Shown here: piece after piece, positions 36,501 to 48,961 of the stretch
How positions within the stretch are numbered: position 1 is the first letter of the stretch
Layout: every line of letters starts with the position of its first letter
Source: Phorcus lineatus
Taxonomy: Eukaryota; Mollusca; Gastropoda; Trochida; Trochidae
Reading direction: 5' to 3'
Assembly: GCA_921293015.1 (NCBI GenBank)
Contig: OV121092.1
Span: forward strand, 32,185,764 to 32,249,763
DNA: 64,000 nt
Notes under the pieces: generated by a model
What the model saw: only the letters and a program-made list of their open reading frames with translations
Told to the model about the DNA's origin: nothing
The model's database searches: none
Translations under genes and position numbers: made by a program

Positions 36501-38190
36501 TAAATCGTCATTGCATCACCTATGCACAATTTCATGAAGATGTATTGAAAATATTATTTATGGTTTTAAAGAAAGAAATAATAATCCCTTAAATGCCACC
36601 TGTTTATTAGTAAAACAAAATATCTACACTGCCAGTAGAACAAATAAAAAAACAAATTTTGGATATATTAAAAGAGAATTAACCAAATATTATGAAGCAT
36701 GCAAATATATTGCTTTTGCAAATAATAATCAGCACAAATTCTTTGCATTTTGGTCATCTTTTCACACACTTTTTAGACTCATGTAATTACAGATACTCAA
36801 GGGATAAATTTAAAGCTTGAATTGAATTAAGATAAGCCTTGCATTTAATCAGATTGCCTGCTATGTTTGATTTCAAAGCAGACAGCAGACAATTCTTTTC
36901 AGTAACATAAATGTTTTTGTTACTATGTATATCATGTATTATACAAATGTAAACATACAACTGATAATACTGCATGATTGTTTTTTGATTATAAACAAAT
37001 GTTCATACATATGTAACATCTGATGGGAAATAAAAACATTAAATAATAAAAAATTAAGATGTATTGATTACGAATAGTTACGCGGATGTCCTTTGCTCTC
37101 ATCTGCATGGCTTATATCTAACAAGTTAATGTTTCTATCAATTAAAGAGTAGATATATCGCTTGGGGAAAGGAACGGATAAGATGTAATGAAAGCTCTGT
37201 CTGCGTGATTGATCATGCAACCGAGGTTCTCAATGGATCTTATATAAAAATGTCAATGAAAGACAATGGGAAATCTTGTGATTTTGTGTTTAAGATCATG
37301 ATTGGAATTCTCTTCTTGCTCTATATATTTTTAAAAAAAATTACAACCAGAGTGTTTAGCAGGGCAAACTTTTTTTCCATTTAAATGGTTTAAAACCCAT
37401 CCATGGACAGAGCCTTTAGCATAATAAGCCATTCAACACTAGATGCAGTCATAAGCTGTTAGACAAATGTGTGGCATACGGTTCTTTGGTTTTCCCAGTA
37501 AATTAAAAAGGACATGTAAATATTTCTTACAAGATGGCAGAATGTTATAGGTTATCAGCGTGACCTTATGTTTCAGACTAGTCGTTTTTATTATTGTTGG
37601 GTCCTCGAGGACACAAATTCTGGTTGTCTTGCCTGACGACCATGCGGAAAAAGTCAAGAGACTTAACTCTGTCAATGCAACGTTCCGTAGCACTAAAAAA
37701 ATGACTCGCACAGCAACTGCAGTTACATTCATAATGTCATTCATTTCATTTACTTTCTTAAAATTATCCTACGAAATACGCTGCTTTACGCAGTAACACA
37801 TTCGACCAAAGCCATTGATGTAATTGAATCTTAGTCATCGTTACAAGTATTAGTCATTTGAAAAATAATTCATTTTAAGAAAAGCATGCAAACCTGAAAC
37901 ATAGAAGGAAACACTGCAAGAGCAGAACCACAATCTGTCATTGATTTTTTATGTGTGAGTATGTTTTTATTTCAACATGTACATGTATGAAATGACCTCG
38001 GGCATGGATTTCATCTTTAGGAAAAAGTTGTATCAAAAAGGAATTTACAGTCAAAAGATCTTAGCCCTAAACTTCAATTTCGAATCAATGTGATTCTGCA
38101 GTTTTTAAATCACCTTCTTATTTCAATCTGGAATACAATTTCCTGGCCTCCTGCCACATGGAATTAATTTGCAAATGGAACTGGAGTTAC
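33515..38190. repeat. Left set of colinear duplicated blocks
   Basis: Four blocks match the right-hand set in the same order and orientation. They are 33515-33615 (to 47990-48090), 34545-34930 (to 48615-48920), 35535-36200 (to 54820-55230) and 37380-38190 (to 57325-58095). Shared landmarks include AAACAGACTGTGCTG/AAACAGTCTGTGCTG and CAATTTCCTGGCCTCCTG. Divergence is high and the spacer lengths differ. A TAGCTGAAATATTGCTCAGC tail relic (minus strand) lies at about 33828-33852. Confidence 0.6.
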
Positions 38191-40119
38191 AAAAATGTTG
38201 TTTCTTTATAAATCGTTTATAACCATAGAGAGCATATTTTTATGATGTGATGAGAAGAATGCATCTCCCTCAAGCTTCAGGTAAATTAGCATGGTATTTT
38301 CTCTCACTGAAATGCCCTAGTTCTTTGGTGCTTGTTTAATTCTGCTATAACTCTTCTAAAAAATTATTAATTTTTACCTGAAATGTAGCGAAACATGAAA
38401 CAAGTAGTTGATTCTCATTAACTACTTGATCAAGTAAAAACATAATAGCAGGAGGCAAAGGTTTTATCTGCAATGAGTTTAGAATTTATTCAACAAATGT
38501 CTTTATAACAATGAAAATATTAACCGTTAAATATTGATACTTAAGGTATTTTGATGTCTTATCTCACCTTAAATGTGATTAAGAACAAACAAATTCAATT
38601 TTGGTGATGAATTTTCCATGTTCAACATATTTATTGTAATTGCAAATACTTCTACTGATTATGTTTTACCGATTAGCTTATCCTCTTCCAGTAAAGAACA
38701 AGAAAAGATGAGTATGACTCGCAAACCCCTGAATTTGTTATCACTTAAGAGACATTAGTCAGTTAAAAATATAATTGCTGAAAAAGCTATCCAATACGAT
38801 GAAAATTATTCAACTTTACCAGCATCATTTCCAAGTTTAAATACCAATTAATGGTTACTGTATGAAAATGATATTTTAATAAACAGCTTTCGAACAAATA
38901 ATGAACATCATTAGGGCTAAAAGCACTTTCTATTTGATTCACTACGACCTAAGAGATTTTGAAAAAACTTGTCTCAATCTGAGTATCAGACCAGTTTTGC
39001 ATCAAACTTTCAAACTCAAGAGTATCATCAGGTGTACTCACAGCAAAGATTTCTTTACTTGTATGTCAAGGTTTCAAAATTTTTTAAAATATAATGTTTC
39101 AATGGAAACGAATTTTACGATATGTCCCCGAAATAAGCGAAGCTTCCATACAGTGAAATATAAGATGAAAATTTTGTTCTACAAATTAACATTTGATAGT
39201 GACTTATACAATATCATCATCCCCAGGTTGTCACGCAAGTAAATATCAATACCATGATAACACAACATTCGAGAGATCAACATGTTTGTAAACAAAGAGA
39301 AGGCCAATACGACTACAAAGTGTATATTGTGTTTTTGTTGTCTTACGGCAAAAGGTGGCGTAAATGTCGAGGGGCCTCAATGGTTACTCTTTAAGAACTG
39401 AACCTACGTCAAGACATGGTGATCTGATGGGTTTCTGTTCGATGAGTGAATGCATCGAAAATGTTCTTGTGTCACAAAAATTCATAAAAACAAGATCTTC
39501 ATGAACAGAAATTTAGGTAAATGGGGCTTCTGCTTCACTGGATAGGACTTCTCTATTATAGATTTTTTGATAAAAGATCAAGGCAACGAATGGGTATTTT
39601 ATGAAGGGTTTACTCGAACGCCTGCATTGTCACTTAATAGTATTTATCCAACGTGCGGCAAAGAGTGCGAGGATCTTTCCAGTTTCGTTATTTAGTGGTT
39701 GAGTAATGATAATATCGCATGCAAAAACAATAACTAAATTCTAAGCAATATTTGTCTTAGGTTCTTAGTTTCTTATGTCCTTGCACTTACTGTCACAGAC
39801 ATTTTGCGTTTACTAATTTCCGTATGACGTTTTTAAATTTTGTCTTGAACAAAAGAAGTTGTTTTGCAAGTTTTAAACAAACAGTGACATTTTGGAAGAA
39901 AATATTAATTGTATTGATTCTCCTGGTTTGTATGGAGTCCAACATTCTCAAACTCAATTATGTTTCTATTTTGAAGAGTGTATTAAATTCTGATATTCAT
40001 AGAAAGATTTTTCCAATAATATTTTTGCTGAATTATGTCAATTATGCACTGAAGTATTGTGAGTCTGAAAAGGATAATTGCCTAGTTCAAATAGTGCGTG
40101 GTTAAACCTTGTGATTAAG
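38191..40119. other. Intergenic, nothing recognised
   Basis: AT-rich; open frames at about 38.9-39.24 and 39.82-40.1 kb (113 and 93 codons) have no recognisable domain or splice context. Confidence 0.35.
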
Positions 40120-40210
40120 GTTAAACGTGCTCTCTGCATTATTCCAGCTATTTAGAATTTTGAAGTTGACATCTATTTGAAAGTGAATTGAATAATCGCC
40201 GGATCAAAAC
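40120..40210 (-). repeat. Retroposon tail relic
   Basis: GGTTAAACGTGCTCTCTGCA followed by TTATTCCAGCTATTTAGAA, then GAAGTTGAC and AATAATCGCC, matches 33825-33905 in the same order. It resembles the LINE/SINE 3' tail (TTAAACGCCGC ... ATTTCAGC). A decayed retroposon end. Confidence 0.45.
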
Positions 40211-40304
40211 GGTATTTGACATAATACTTGTTAGTCGATTGTTCAGGGATGTATTTTATCTTTAACCTCTATTTCGTCCTAATAGTCTCACAGTATTATG
40301 TTTT

Positions 40305-40585
40305 CCGAGGTGGGGTGATTTGGGGTTTTAACGCCGTTTTCAAGAGTATTTCACTTATATCGCGGCAGCTATTATTATAACAGGGAGAAGTCCTTAACAC
40401 CAATGTGGTTTTGCATTGTGGTGACACCTGCGAGCTTCGATGGGAACTAGCGAACAATGGGTGGTACTGCGCTGAAATTCAGTGAAGCATTGCACCCTAA
40501 CCTTACTGCGTGTAAAACAGTTCTCTACTGCAGACAACGTTGCTGAGCCCCTTGCGGGATTCGAACCCCGGACCTCAGCCCCCTG
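40305..40585 (-). mobile_element. tRNA-derived SINE, copy D
   Basis: Nearly full length, with B box GGGGTTCGAATCCC (minus strand, about 40556-40569) at the right and the GGCGTTAAAACCCC tail at the left. Flanks TTTTCCGA / TTATTTCCGA suggest a target-site duplication, but it is imprecise. It is close in sequence to copy B. Confidence 0.8.
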
Positions 40586-40900
40586 TTATTTCCGATCAGT
40601 GAAGTGAAATACCTTGTGGTTATTGTATAAACTGTAGGGGGTGGTTTGGGACTGTTTAACAAATTATTTCAGTTGTTAATTACGTGGATTGATTATTGTG
40701 ACATGTAATCACTACTTTTGTAATTTGTAATCACCAATGAATAAATCAGAGAGTACAAATCCATCAAGGTTTACATCCACAAGAATAGCAAGGATTTGTT
40801 CTTTTTTTTTTAAATGTCGCAGTTATAATTTAAGGTAGATCATCGAGTTCTTAGTCCCCAGGACACCTAGGAACAACAATTAGTTTTCTTTTAATATGTA

Positions 40901-41482
40901 CGAGGGGTGTTCCAAAAACTTCCGGCCTGACCATCAAAACCAAAGAAACATTCAAATGTTTATGACCTATTTTTAGACATAATCACCCTTGACCTCAATG
41001 CATTTGCTCCAGCGTTTTTGTAACATCTGCAACCACTATGAAAACCCCTTCTTATCACGAGACCCCAAAAAAACCTCTACTGCAGCAATGACCTAATCGT
41101 CAGTCTTAGACCTTTGGCTACAGAGCTCTGTTTTCAGTCGAGGGAACAGGAAGAAGTCTGAGGGGGGCTAGGTCTGGAGAATAGGCAGGGTGCTGCACTG
41201 ACTGCAATTTGGGCGGTGTGAACAGGAGCATTGTCCTGCAACAGCCACACACCTTTTCGCAGTTTACCCCTTCGTTTCTCTCTGATTTTTTTTCTCGTAA
41301 TTGTCGTAGTTCATTTGCGTAATAATTGTAATAAATCATTATTACACCCTGAGAGTCCCAGAAAACGGATGTCATGCCCTTCCGACTTGGGGGGGGGGGG
41401 ACAAGATATGAACTTTTTGTGGGTGGTGTGCTGTGTTTCCATTGCATGCTATGGCATGAACTTATTTTCAGTTAAAAGATGA
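40901..41482 (-). pseudogene. mariner transposase 3' half with one terminal repeat
   Basis: The left end CGAGGGGTGTTCCAAAAACT directly follows a TA target dinucleotide and matches mariner termini. On the minus strand, frames within 41118-41447 read GMTSVFWDSQGVIM, then HPAYSPDLAPL. These are hallmarks of mariner/Tc1 DDE transposase, the last one beside the third catalytic acidic residue. A run of 12 G (41389-41400) has expanded within the frame, and stops and shifts follow. The N-terminal DNA-binding half and the second terminal repeat were not found, so the element is dead and truncated. Confidence 0.75.
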
Positions 41483-43118
41483 TCGTGAATCCGGATGATA
41501 AATTTTCTGGTACAGGACATGGACCCATTTGTGAAACCTCCATATCCTCCTACAAGAAACTTTACCTGATTGTATTTCTTTGGTCAGCAATCAGACGTAT
41601 CTGTTCCCCTCTTGGGAGAAATAAGATTGATTAATCCGAACACACCATGCATGGTTGTTGTGAGATGGTAAGAGTCTTTGATGGATCAAAGCAAATATGT
41701 AATCATGTACATGCATGTGATTGCAAACCACACTCTCCATATGATAAAAGTCCATGGCAGTTAAAAACAGGTTTCCCAGCATGGATTCGAAAAAATGAAT
41801 GGCTGTGAAAATTCGTGTTTTTAAAATCTACGCTCAACAGGAGCTTGATGCTTTCAATAAAACGATGGTAAAACTGACTAGGCTTGAGGTTTTGGAGATT
41901 AACCGAATATTTTTTTAAGAAGACAGATGTGGCATCTGTCAGTCAAATTTGCCGAGAGCACTTCTCCTAATGTCTTTAATCAGTGGTCACTTACTATTTT
42001 ATGGAACTATTCCATGTCCATTTCGTCCGAAAAATGTTAAAGCTTTAATGCTTTAATACAAGAAGATTTTCCTTTCTCCTCAGATTTATGTATTTCTAAA
42101 TAAACTGTTGGGCTATCCTGTGTTATGACATACAAAAACAGTCCAATTTCCATTAATTTCGAGGCCTTAAATATTTTGTATGTTTTTAGGGGAAATAGAG
42201 TTTTGGGCAAAAAGAGACACTTGTCAATATTAGCTGTTCAGAGTGGACATTGCTTCATTTATGTAAATAGACAGAGAAATAATCCTGCTCTGATTTTAAA
42301 GGATGAATCAAATGGTTGACAAAGTTGCTACGTTAGACTAATGTAACAAGTTTTCATCCATATGCTTTTTTCAATTCTAAAAATAGAATGTGAATTTGCT
42401 TTTCTCATTAAATCAAGGATTTGTCAAACTGATTTGAAAAATCATTTGGGAGTTTTGAATTTTAGATGTTGGTTATTTGTAATGTACAGGCACAATTGAT
42501 TGTATTTTGAGTATCAGAAAAAAACTTTCAACAGAACAGAACAAAATTAATTGTTGAAAGCCTTAAGTAGCAGTAATCATTCAAATACATATCTTATCAG
42601 GAATGTGTTCTTTTCCATTCAACAATGAGCTGGTTTATCTTATTTCAAGGTTCATCTCTATTTTGTTAAACAGTTAGTTGATGTTTCACGCGATTAACGA
42701 TTTGTGTGAATATTGCTGTTAAACTTTGAATAAGGGAAAGGTATATTTCTACAATTCAATCAATAAATATGTGTTGTTGGTGTGGATTACTGATGGGTGA
42801 ATTCTAAGAATTATGTTTATGAATATATTTTAGGTAAACTTTTGAATATTTTAGGTAAACTTTTGAATAACAATGGAGATATTCAATTTTGGTAACAATT
42901 TTGACATTATGAATCATCAGTTTAAAAGATTGTTTACATAATTTACATGATCTGAACACCTTTGAAGCTTGCAAGACCTTTTCGGACCTCAAATATCCAT
43001 ATGAAATACGAGGGTGAAATGGATGCCTCTTGGAAGCAACTATGAAGTAGATTGTGACAGCACTGATATCTTACCACAGGGATATATTCGTGATTCTCCA
43101 CTCTTCCCAATATAAGTT
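41483..43118. other. Intergenic, small tandem duplication
   Basis: No gene recognised. At about 42829-42867, TATTTTAGGTAAACTTTTGA is repeated in tandem. Confidence 0.4.
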
Positions 43119-43329
43119 GGTCATCTTCAGCTCCTGATGATACTCATCTGTTGTCTACTATGACATCTGCTTCTTCAGCTCCTGATAATACTCGCCCATC
43201 ACGTGATATAACAACTGCTTCTTCAGCTCCTGATAATACTCGCCTATCACCTTACGTAACAACTGCTTTTTCGGCTCCAGATGATACCCACCCATCACCT
43301 AATGTGACAACTGCCTCTTTAGCTCCTTG
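43119..43329 (+). repeat. 48-bp minisatellite that could encode a Ser/Thr/Pro-rich repeat
   Basis: Four full units and a partial one of 48 bases, open in one frame, give 16-residue repeats such as ASSAPDNTRPSRDITT. Substitutions between units keep the frame open and conserve Ser, Pro, Asp and Thr. That is compatible with a mucin-like, O-glycosylated spacer. The frame is closed upstream by a TGA and ends at a TAA at 43379-43381. There is no start, domain or clear splice partner, so it may be a lone exon, a pseudogene fragment or a non-coding array. Confidence 0.5.
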
Positions 43330-43381
43330 TATTTCAAATTTGATTCAAATTTTTGTCAAGATACGTGAGACCAAAAACTAA

Positions 43382-44842
43382 TGAATCAATCATAATCAAA
43401 GAACTTACTATTTCAATGATTTTCCTAAAGTAACCAAAAATGTTTCGTGTTTGAATTCTTAAAACGTTCGTGTTTTGCTAGTTGCAAGTTCAAAATTGTT
43501 TCCTGTCCATATATCAACACGTTTTCAAAAGTAACATCCGTATTTATTTATGATAGTATTTCAAAGTGTTAAGTTTTTTTCTTTAGAGCGTTGCAAGTTT
43601 TATTTCAGATATGTTTTTCTCCGTCATAATACCTGTTTTAGGAACATTTAATCATTAATTTTAAGACAAAAGTAACAGTTCTGACAGATGGTTTATGTCA
43701 AATCTGATACAAATTTGATATTTCAATCTTGATTGAAAAGAATTAATTGACATTAATATAAGAGATACCTTTCAATACCAAAGATGTATGCCATAATCAA
43801 GCAAATCACTACAGTGATGATTTGAAGAAAATAATACAAAACCTTTTCCATTTATGTCAGTACTGTTACCGGATGTGTCATTTCTGTTACTGGTAACATT
43901 TTTATTTGCCAACAAGTCTTGTTTTATATATAAAAAAACATGTAGAAAGAGTTTATGGTGATATAATTCCAAAAGATAAATGGCGTGGGTTATCTGTATA
44001 TATCTTAAGGATCTTCTATGTAATTTTTTAGGCATTTACAAAGTAAACTTTCCATTCTGTTAACACAAATGTCACTACTTTTATTTGTTAAAAAATATGA
44101 TTGAGTAAACATGTTACTTGCAATTATTTAAAAATTGTGTCAGCTTGGTTTCGCAAAATGAATATGAAGAGTAAACAATTTAAATGCAGCAATTGATAAA
44201 AATATAGCAAATGTTAAACTCCTGTAAAGTGTCTTTTAATGATTTCAGATACTGTTCAATTATTTCAATACAAATTTTGTAAACTTGTACCATTCATAAA
44301 GGCACTTAATCATGTTACGTGTCTATTTCCTCCTACTAGTTGTATGACTGAACAAAATGTAAAGTTTTTTTTATTGTTTTAAATACAATATTTGTAACAG
44401 AACTGACATGTTGATTACCAATAAGCGCATTTATTGTTAATTACACGTTGATTAGGCTAAGTTGAGTGTGCATATTTCACATGTGTAAAATAACATATAT
44501 GTTATAATTTTTTGCAAATAATTTCAAAATAGGATTTGATAGTACAGCAATAGATTGGCCGATGCCAATTGCTGAATATGGAGGGTGTTTCTTCTCATCT
44601 TCTATTATATTTCAGATTGTAGCCCCTCAAGTGCAGAAATCCTCTAAAAGTCTTCAGTTGTCTTTGATCGATGTTTTTTTTCTCTTTAATCATGTGTACA
44701 ACTAGAACATATGCGGATACCATCCAAGTTTAGAGAGCTACCCATTTTCCTTTGAACGGGCTTAACGTAATTTCCAGAAGTGGTGTTGTGTATGGTTTGC
44801 AAGAGGATATCTTGACCTATGTAAAGATTAAATTATCCCCTC
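43382..44842. other. Intergenic, nothing recognised
   Basis: AT-rich, no recognised gene or repeat. Confidence 0.35.
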
Positions 44843-45370
44843 AACCCTCAATCAGTTTGCCACAAGAGAGGGGTTTGGGAGCGACAGACTAGAACTGTGC
44901 GCAAGGTTTTGTCATGCCTGTTGGTTAATGATCAAGGTATTTGTGAAAAATAGTTGTCAACAATTTTTGTGAAGTTGAATCTATAGTAAATAGCAGGCCG
45001 TTCATCTACAATTCTGATTCTGTCAAGGATGCTGAGCCACTGAGTCCAGACCATCTACTGTTGCTCCGTTCAAGTCAGCCTCGTCTGCCATGAGACTTCA
45101 CTGTTCATGATGTCTACACTCGACGTTGGAGGCATGTGCAGCATATTGTGGATGTATTTTGGAAAAGATGGATTAAAGAATACCTTCCAACAATTCAGTT
45201 GCGGTAGAAGTGGAATCAAGGAAAGCCAAATGTGTCTGTTGGAGACACTGTTTTGATCATCGATGAGAGAACACCGAGAAAGCTGTGGCCTCTTTCCGGA
45301 TAGGTCAGTAGAACTTAAAATAGCTTGGTCTGTGCTCATTCGTCCAATCCACAAACTCTATTTTACTTGA
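44843..45370 (+). pseudogene. BEL/Pao retrotransposon integrase relic
   Basis: Plus-strand frames show, in order, [59 protein letters not shown] and VGDTVLIIDERTPRKLWPL. These are signature blocks of the C-terminal half of BEL/Pao integrase and its C-terminal extension. They lie in two frames and are interrupted by stops (for example TGA after QPRLP, TAG after TIQLR). No LTRs, reverse transcriptase or gag were found nearby. A dead fragment. Confidence 0.8.
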
Positions 45371-45884
45371 ATCTAACTCATAATTTAAATTAATATAATT
45401 TGTGAACTTTTGTGTGTATCAATAAGTGGTCAACTCATATTGGCTTTGTTTGGTATTTGATGGCTTAAATGATCACTTGAACTCTTTTTTCCGGGGCTGA
45501 AAATGTTACGGAAAATTCATGTACAATCAGAAATCTTGAATAGGGTCCGGTTCGTTGTCCAGATCGGTATTACAACTGCACCGGAAGTTCTCCGGATTTT
45601 AGTTACGGCACGGATTTTGAATGTTTGGCTGCGGTCAAAATGTTTGCTGTGGCTAGGGATTTGATTGGATTTTGCAAATCTGAAAAATTAAAAAAAATTG
45701 AGAATTCATTGAATACTAAAATTATATACAACATAATGTAGATATCAACTAAAATTGTTGCACTGGGATATATGTTCTTAGATGTGTATTTTATTGGGGG
45801 TTTTTTCAGCTTAAAATGTACTATTGCACATTCTGAATAAAGGCCCTTATGTCGGTAACACATCACAACCATTCAAGGCAGATG

Positions 45885-46016
45885 TCATGTGATAGTATGA
45901 GAAAAAGAATGTGAAACTGATGACCAACAAAACATTTAAAGAAGATTTCACGTTGTAGTAAGAGAAAGATAATGAGATACTGATAACCAACAAAATCACC
46001 GTTTCAGATTTTATTG
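45885..46016. repeat. Two-copy tandem repeat of about 65-70 bp
   Basis: TAGTATGAGAAAAAGAATGT then GATGACCAACAAAA recurs as TAGTAAGAGAAAGATAATGA then GATAACCAACAAAA. Confidence 0.55.
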
Positions 46017-46162
46017 TTTCATTTTCATTTTCGTTATCATAAGGCCACAAAGCAGTTAAGAAGATGAAAACGTCGCACTGACGTCAGATAATTACACAGA
46101 ATTTACTTTAGCCTGACATTAGAGTGCAATATCGTGTGTTTTGAGTCTGTACCAGTTGAACA

Positions 46163-46309
46163 ATGCCACCGAAAGGATGTGTGCATCAAAAGGTTACAAC
46201 TCAAGCCAAGAATCTCTACATCCACTTAGGCCATCCAGATGTCAAAGCCATGGAGACTACACGACACGTTCTTTTTTTGGAGAAAAAATATCAACCTATC
46301 TCTGGTTGA
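46163..46309 (+). CDS. Small open frame, unrecognised
   Basis: A 48-codon frame starts at an ATG in reasonable context (ACAATGCC) and contains HLGHPDVKAMETTRHVLFL. It stops just before the L1-like fragment on the other strand. I do not recognise it. It could be a first exon, a piece of a transposon or chance; a TGACGTCA lies upstream at 46079-46086. Confidence 0.2.
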   Translation: MPPKGCVHQKVTTQAKNLYIHLGHPDVKAMETTRHVLFLEKKYQPISG

Positions 46310-46328
46310 AATTTGCAAATTGTATGTG

Positions 46329-46928
46329 TCAATAGAGGAAACTGCCACATGGAAGAGGCTTGTTTAGCAAACACGGGATTTCTCCGTTGATTCCGATATC
46401 CTTGAAAAGCTTACGACACACACTTGTCGGGTTTTCGTCTTCAGGTATTCCATAGAAAAGCAAGTTATTCTTCCTGGAGTACATTTCTTGGGTAAGTATT
46501 TTCCTTTCGTGGTCATTCTTTAGGTCGAGAAGTTTCTTTTCATGTTCGTTCTTTTGGTCGAGAAGTTTCCTTTTGTAATCCTTCTTTTGCTCGGCCATGG
46601 CTGTTTTCGTTTCTGCTCGTAGTTTTTCAATTTCGGTTCTGTTTTCTTGTATACTCTCGGCGTTGTAAACCACGCTTTTACGATTTTCTTCAATTTCCGT
46701 TCTGAGAGTTCTTATTTCATCCTTCATACACATTTTCAACTCTTCCAATTGCTCTTTAATAAAGGCCTTCGTCGGTAGGTCTGTCATGGCTGCGTCCATG
46801 CCGTCCGAGTCCGATGTAATTTCTGTGCTTTTTTCTTCAATTGGCGATTTTTCAATGGTATTTTTGGTTTTATTCTTCTTTTGATTGTTTGTTCTATGAT
46901 CAGTTTTACTTCTTGTTGATGTGGCCAT
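46329..46928 (-). pseudogene. L1-like LINE ORF1, 5' part only
   Basis: A 199-codon minus-strand frame. It has a basic, Lys/Thr-rich N-terminus (1-35), then a long coiled coil (about 55-145, heptads in LEELKMCMKDEIRTLRTEIEE and the KKDYKRKLLDQKNEHEKKLL region). It ends in MYSRKNNLLFYGIPEDE, the beginning of the RNA-recognition domain seen in L1/Tx1-type ORF1 proteins. The rest of that domain and any ORF2 are missing and the frame ends about 40 residues later. The 5' leader (46929-47040) is relatively GC-rich. ORF1 proteins coat LINE RNA. Confidence 0.7.
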
Positions 46929-47044
46929 TTAAATTTTCAAAGATTGGACTAGATTAAAGTCGCTTGTACCGGAGCGATCTGTCGCACGTCCGTTTCACAT
47001 GAGCGCCCAACCGGAAGTCATCGTTCCCAAACCAACTTAAAAGG

Positions 47045-47460
47045 TTAAATGTAAGGACACTTTAAATAAAACAACACATTGATGGTTTGATAAATTTTAA
47101 AGTATTTTAGTTTCCACAAGAAATGTAAACGTTGTTGTCCTTTCTTATATATTTTCTCAGTATTCTCATTCCAAGAGAGTTTAGAATCAATGATAGTACC
47201 TAAATACTTATATTCATTTACTCTTTCTATTTCATTTCCATCAATACACACATATTGTAATGTTGACTTTGTTCTTTTAAAATCAATTATCATTTCTTTA
47301 TTTTTTAAACGTTCAAATATAAATAATTAGATTTACACCAATCAACAAATCTTGAGTGCTCGGATATATAGGTAAGTTCTGATTCTCTAATTAGGCCTAC
47401 AAATGCAGCGTCGTCAGCAAATTTGATGGTAAAAAACGAATCGTAATGGTAATCTTTCTG
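47045..47460 (-). pseudogene. Non-LTR reverse transcriptase fragment (palm to thumb)
   Basis: Minus-strand frames read FTIKFADDAAFVGLI (FADD form of the catalytic YxDD motif), then SRFVDWCKSNYLYLNV. After a 1-base frameshift near 47295 comes MIIDFKRTK ... YKYLGTIIDSKLSW. This order is typical of Rex/CR1/Jockey-like polymerases. Both ends are missing. It lies upstream of the ORF1 fragment on the same strand, the wrong order for one element, so two different relics are adjacent. Confidence 0.75.
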
Positions 47461-48950
47461 TGTAGTAAGTATAGCTTCGAGTTTTGTCTGAAGTTTTTAT
47501 AAAAAATAAACGACATTTTATTACAGTAATTATGCTTACACGTGGGCTAAATAAAGAGAATGAGTTTATTTTCCACCATTTGTCAATGCAAGATGACAGC
47601 ATGTTTAAAGATTACTTGAAGGGATTCACAGTGACAAAGGTCAACGCATACGATAGAATTAAATTGGTCTGCAAAGATTCTAGACAAAAATTCCAAACTA
47701 AAAGAAAACAACAAGCAAATATATACATCTTAGCCCAACTATTTACACGATCAATTAGTTCACTGCTGAATCAAGTATTATCAAAAACATAAATATTTTA
47801 CTAAATATGGTAAAAGGGTTTTGCCTCAAGATGATGTCAGCCAAGCTCAATGGTATTCATAATGAGGATGTGTGCTGGCCACGGTAGTCTGTTAACACTT
47901 TTTTTAATATGGCAGGTACATTTACATTGTCGTCAGTATAAGATTTTGTCTATAAAAATCAGTATCCTCCTAAATCAGTGTAAATGCATCAGCCCTCGCT
48001 CCTTCCTAATACCCTGATCTCTTTTAAGCCAAAACTGTCGTATCGCTAGCTATCTAACCAGCCAATGAGACAACTCGCATCAAGCAACTGTGGCACAACC
48101 CGGATGGAATTGCAGACGGGAATAACCAGCGGCGAACCACGCCATATTGCTGAACTTTACTAATAGCAGTAAACTGAGCTATAAGTCTCAGGAATCAAAT
48201 GCTAATTTCTGGTTATTACTGCAGATCATTTCAATTGAATCAACAACATAATACTTCTTGATTTATTGAGATTGTATTAATTAGGACGAAATGGGATTAA
48301 ATTAGTTTCTTTCGTTTGCTGCGTTGCCATGATGAATCAAGCAAAGCTTAAACCGAAAGAGTTCCCTCCTAAGGATATGAAACCTTTGTGGCTGAGGATA
48401 CCTACATTTTAGACTGACATACCATATAGCATAGGTGTGTGTTGACTTCTAGATCGTGACGTGCCTTTTTTATAGAACACATAACATGAATGGGTATAAT
48501 CCGAGTTAAACAAAAAGACCTAGTGTTGTTTAACTTCTCAAAGAACTTACATGTACATGTTAAGATCTTCCTCAGGCTCTACAGAAGGTTCTTGTTTTTA
48601 TAAAAGCCTATTCTGAAACTTTTCCTCCTGTTATTCCCATAGGTTATATTAAATTCAAATTTCCTTTTGGCGTCACCACTCATGTGTACATGCTAAATGA
48701 TAGCAAAAAGTTTGGATTGTCTAACCTGGTGGTTTTCAAGACACCCATGAGTAGGATTGCCTGGCCTTAATGGTCAGTTTATCAAAGTTAAGAGGGCTTA
48801 AAGCAAATATATTTTACTGTCTTTTTCCAAGGTTAAATTGAGATTTAATCGCTATTGTCCTCACTATTCATGTTTGAATCAAGGAATGGTTTGGTACGGA
48901 CTGACCTGGTAGTTGTTAAGCGACCTACGATAATTTTATGAAAATTAGAA
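47461..48950. other. Non-coding region containing duplicated blocks
   Basis: An open frame at 47484-47792 (+) has no recognisable domain. Blocks at 47990-48090 and 48615-48920 match 33515-33615 and 34545-34930. No gene recognised. Confidence 0.4.
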
Positions 48951-48961
48951 TCATTTTAAGA
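48951..48961. repeat. Target-site duplication of the LINE (left)
   Basis: TCATTTTAAGA here is repeated exactly at 54734-54744 on the other side of the LINE. Confidence 0.9.

Noticed and set aside
37439..37796. Open frames of 101 and 78 codons on opposite strands
   Set aside because: They lie in a duplicated block whose other copy (57.33-57.75 kb) does not keep either frame open, so coding constraint is unlikely.
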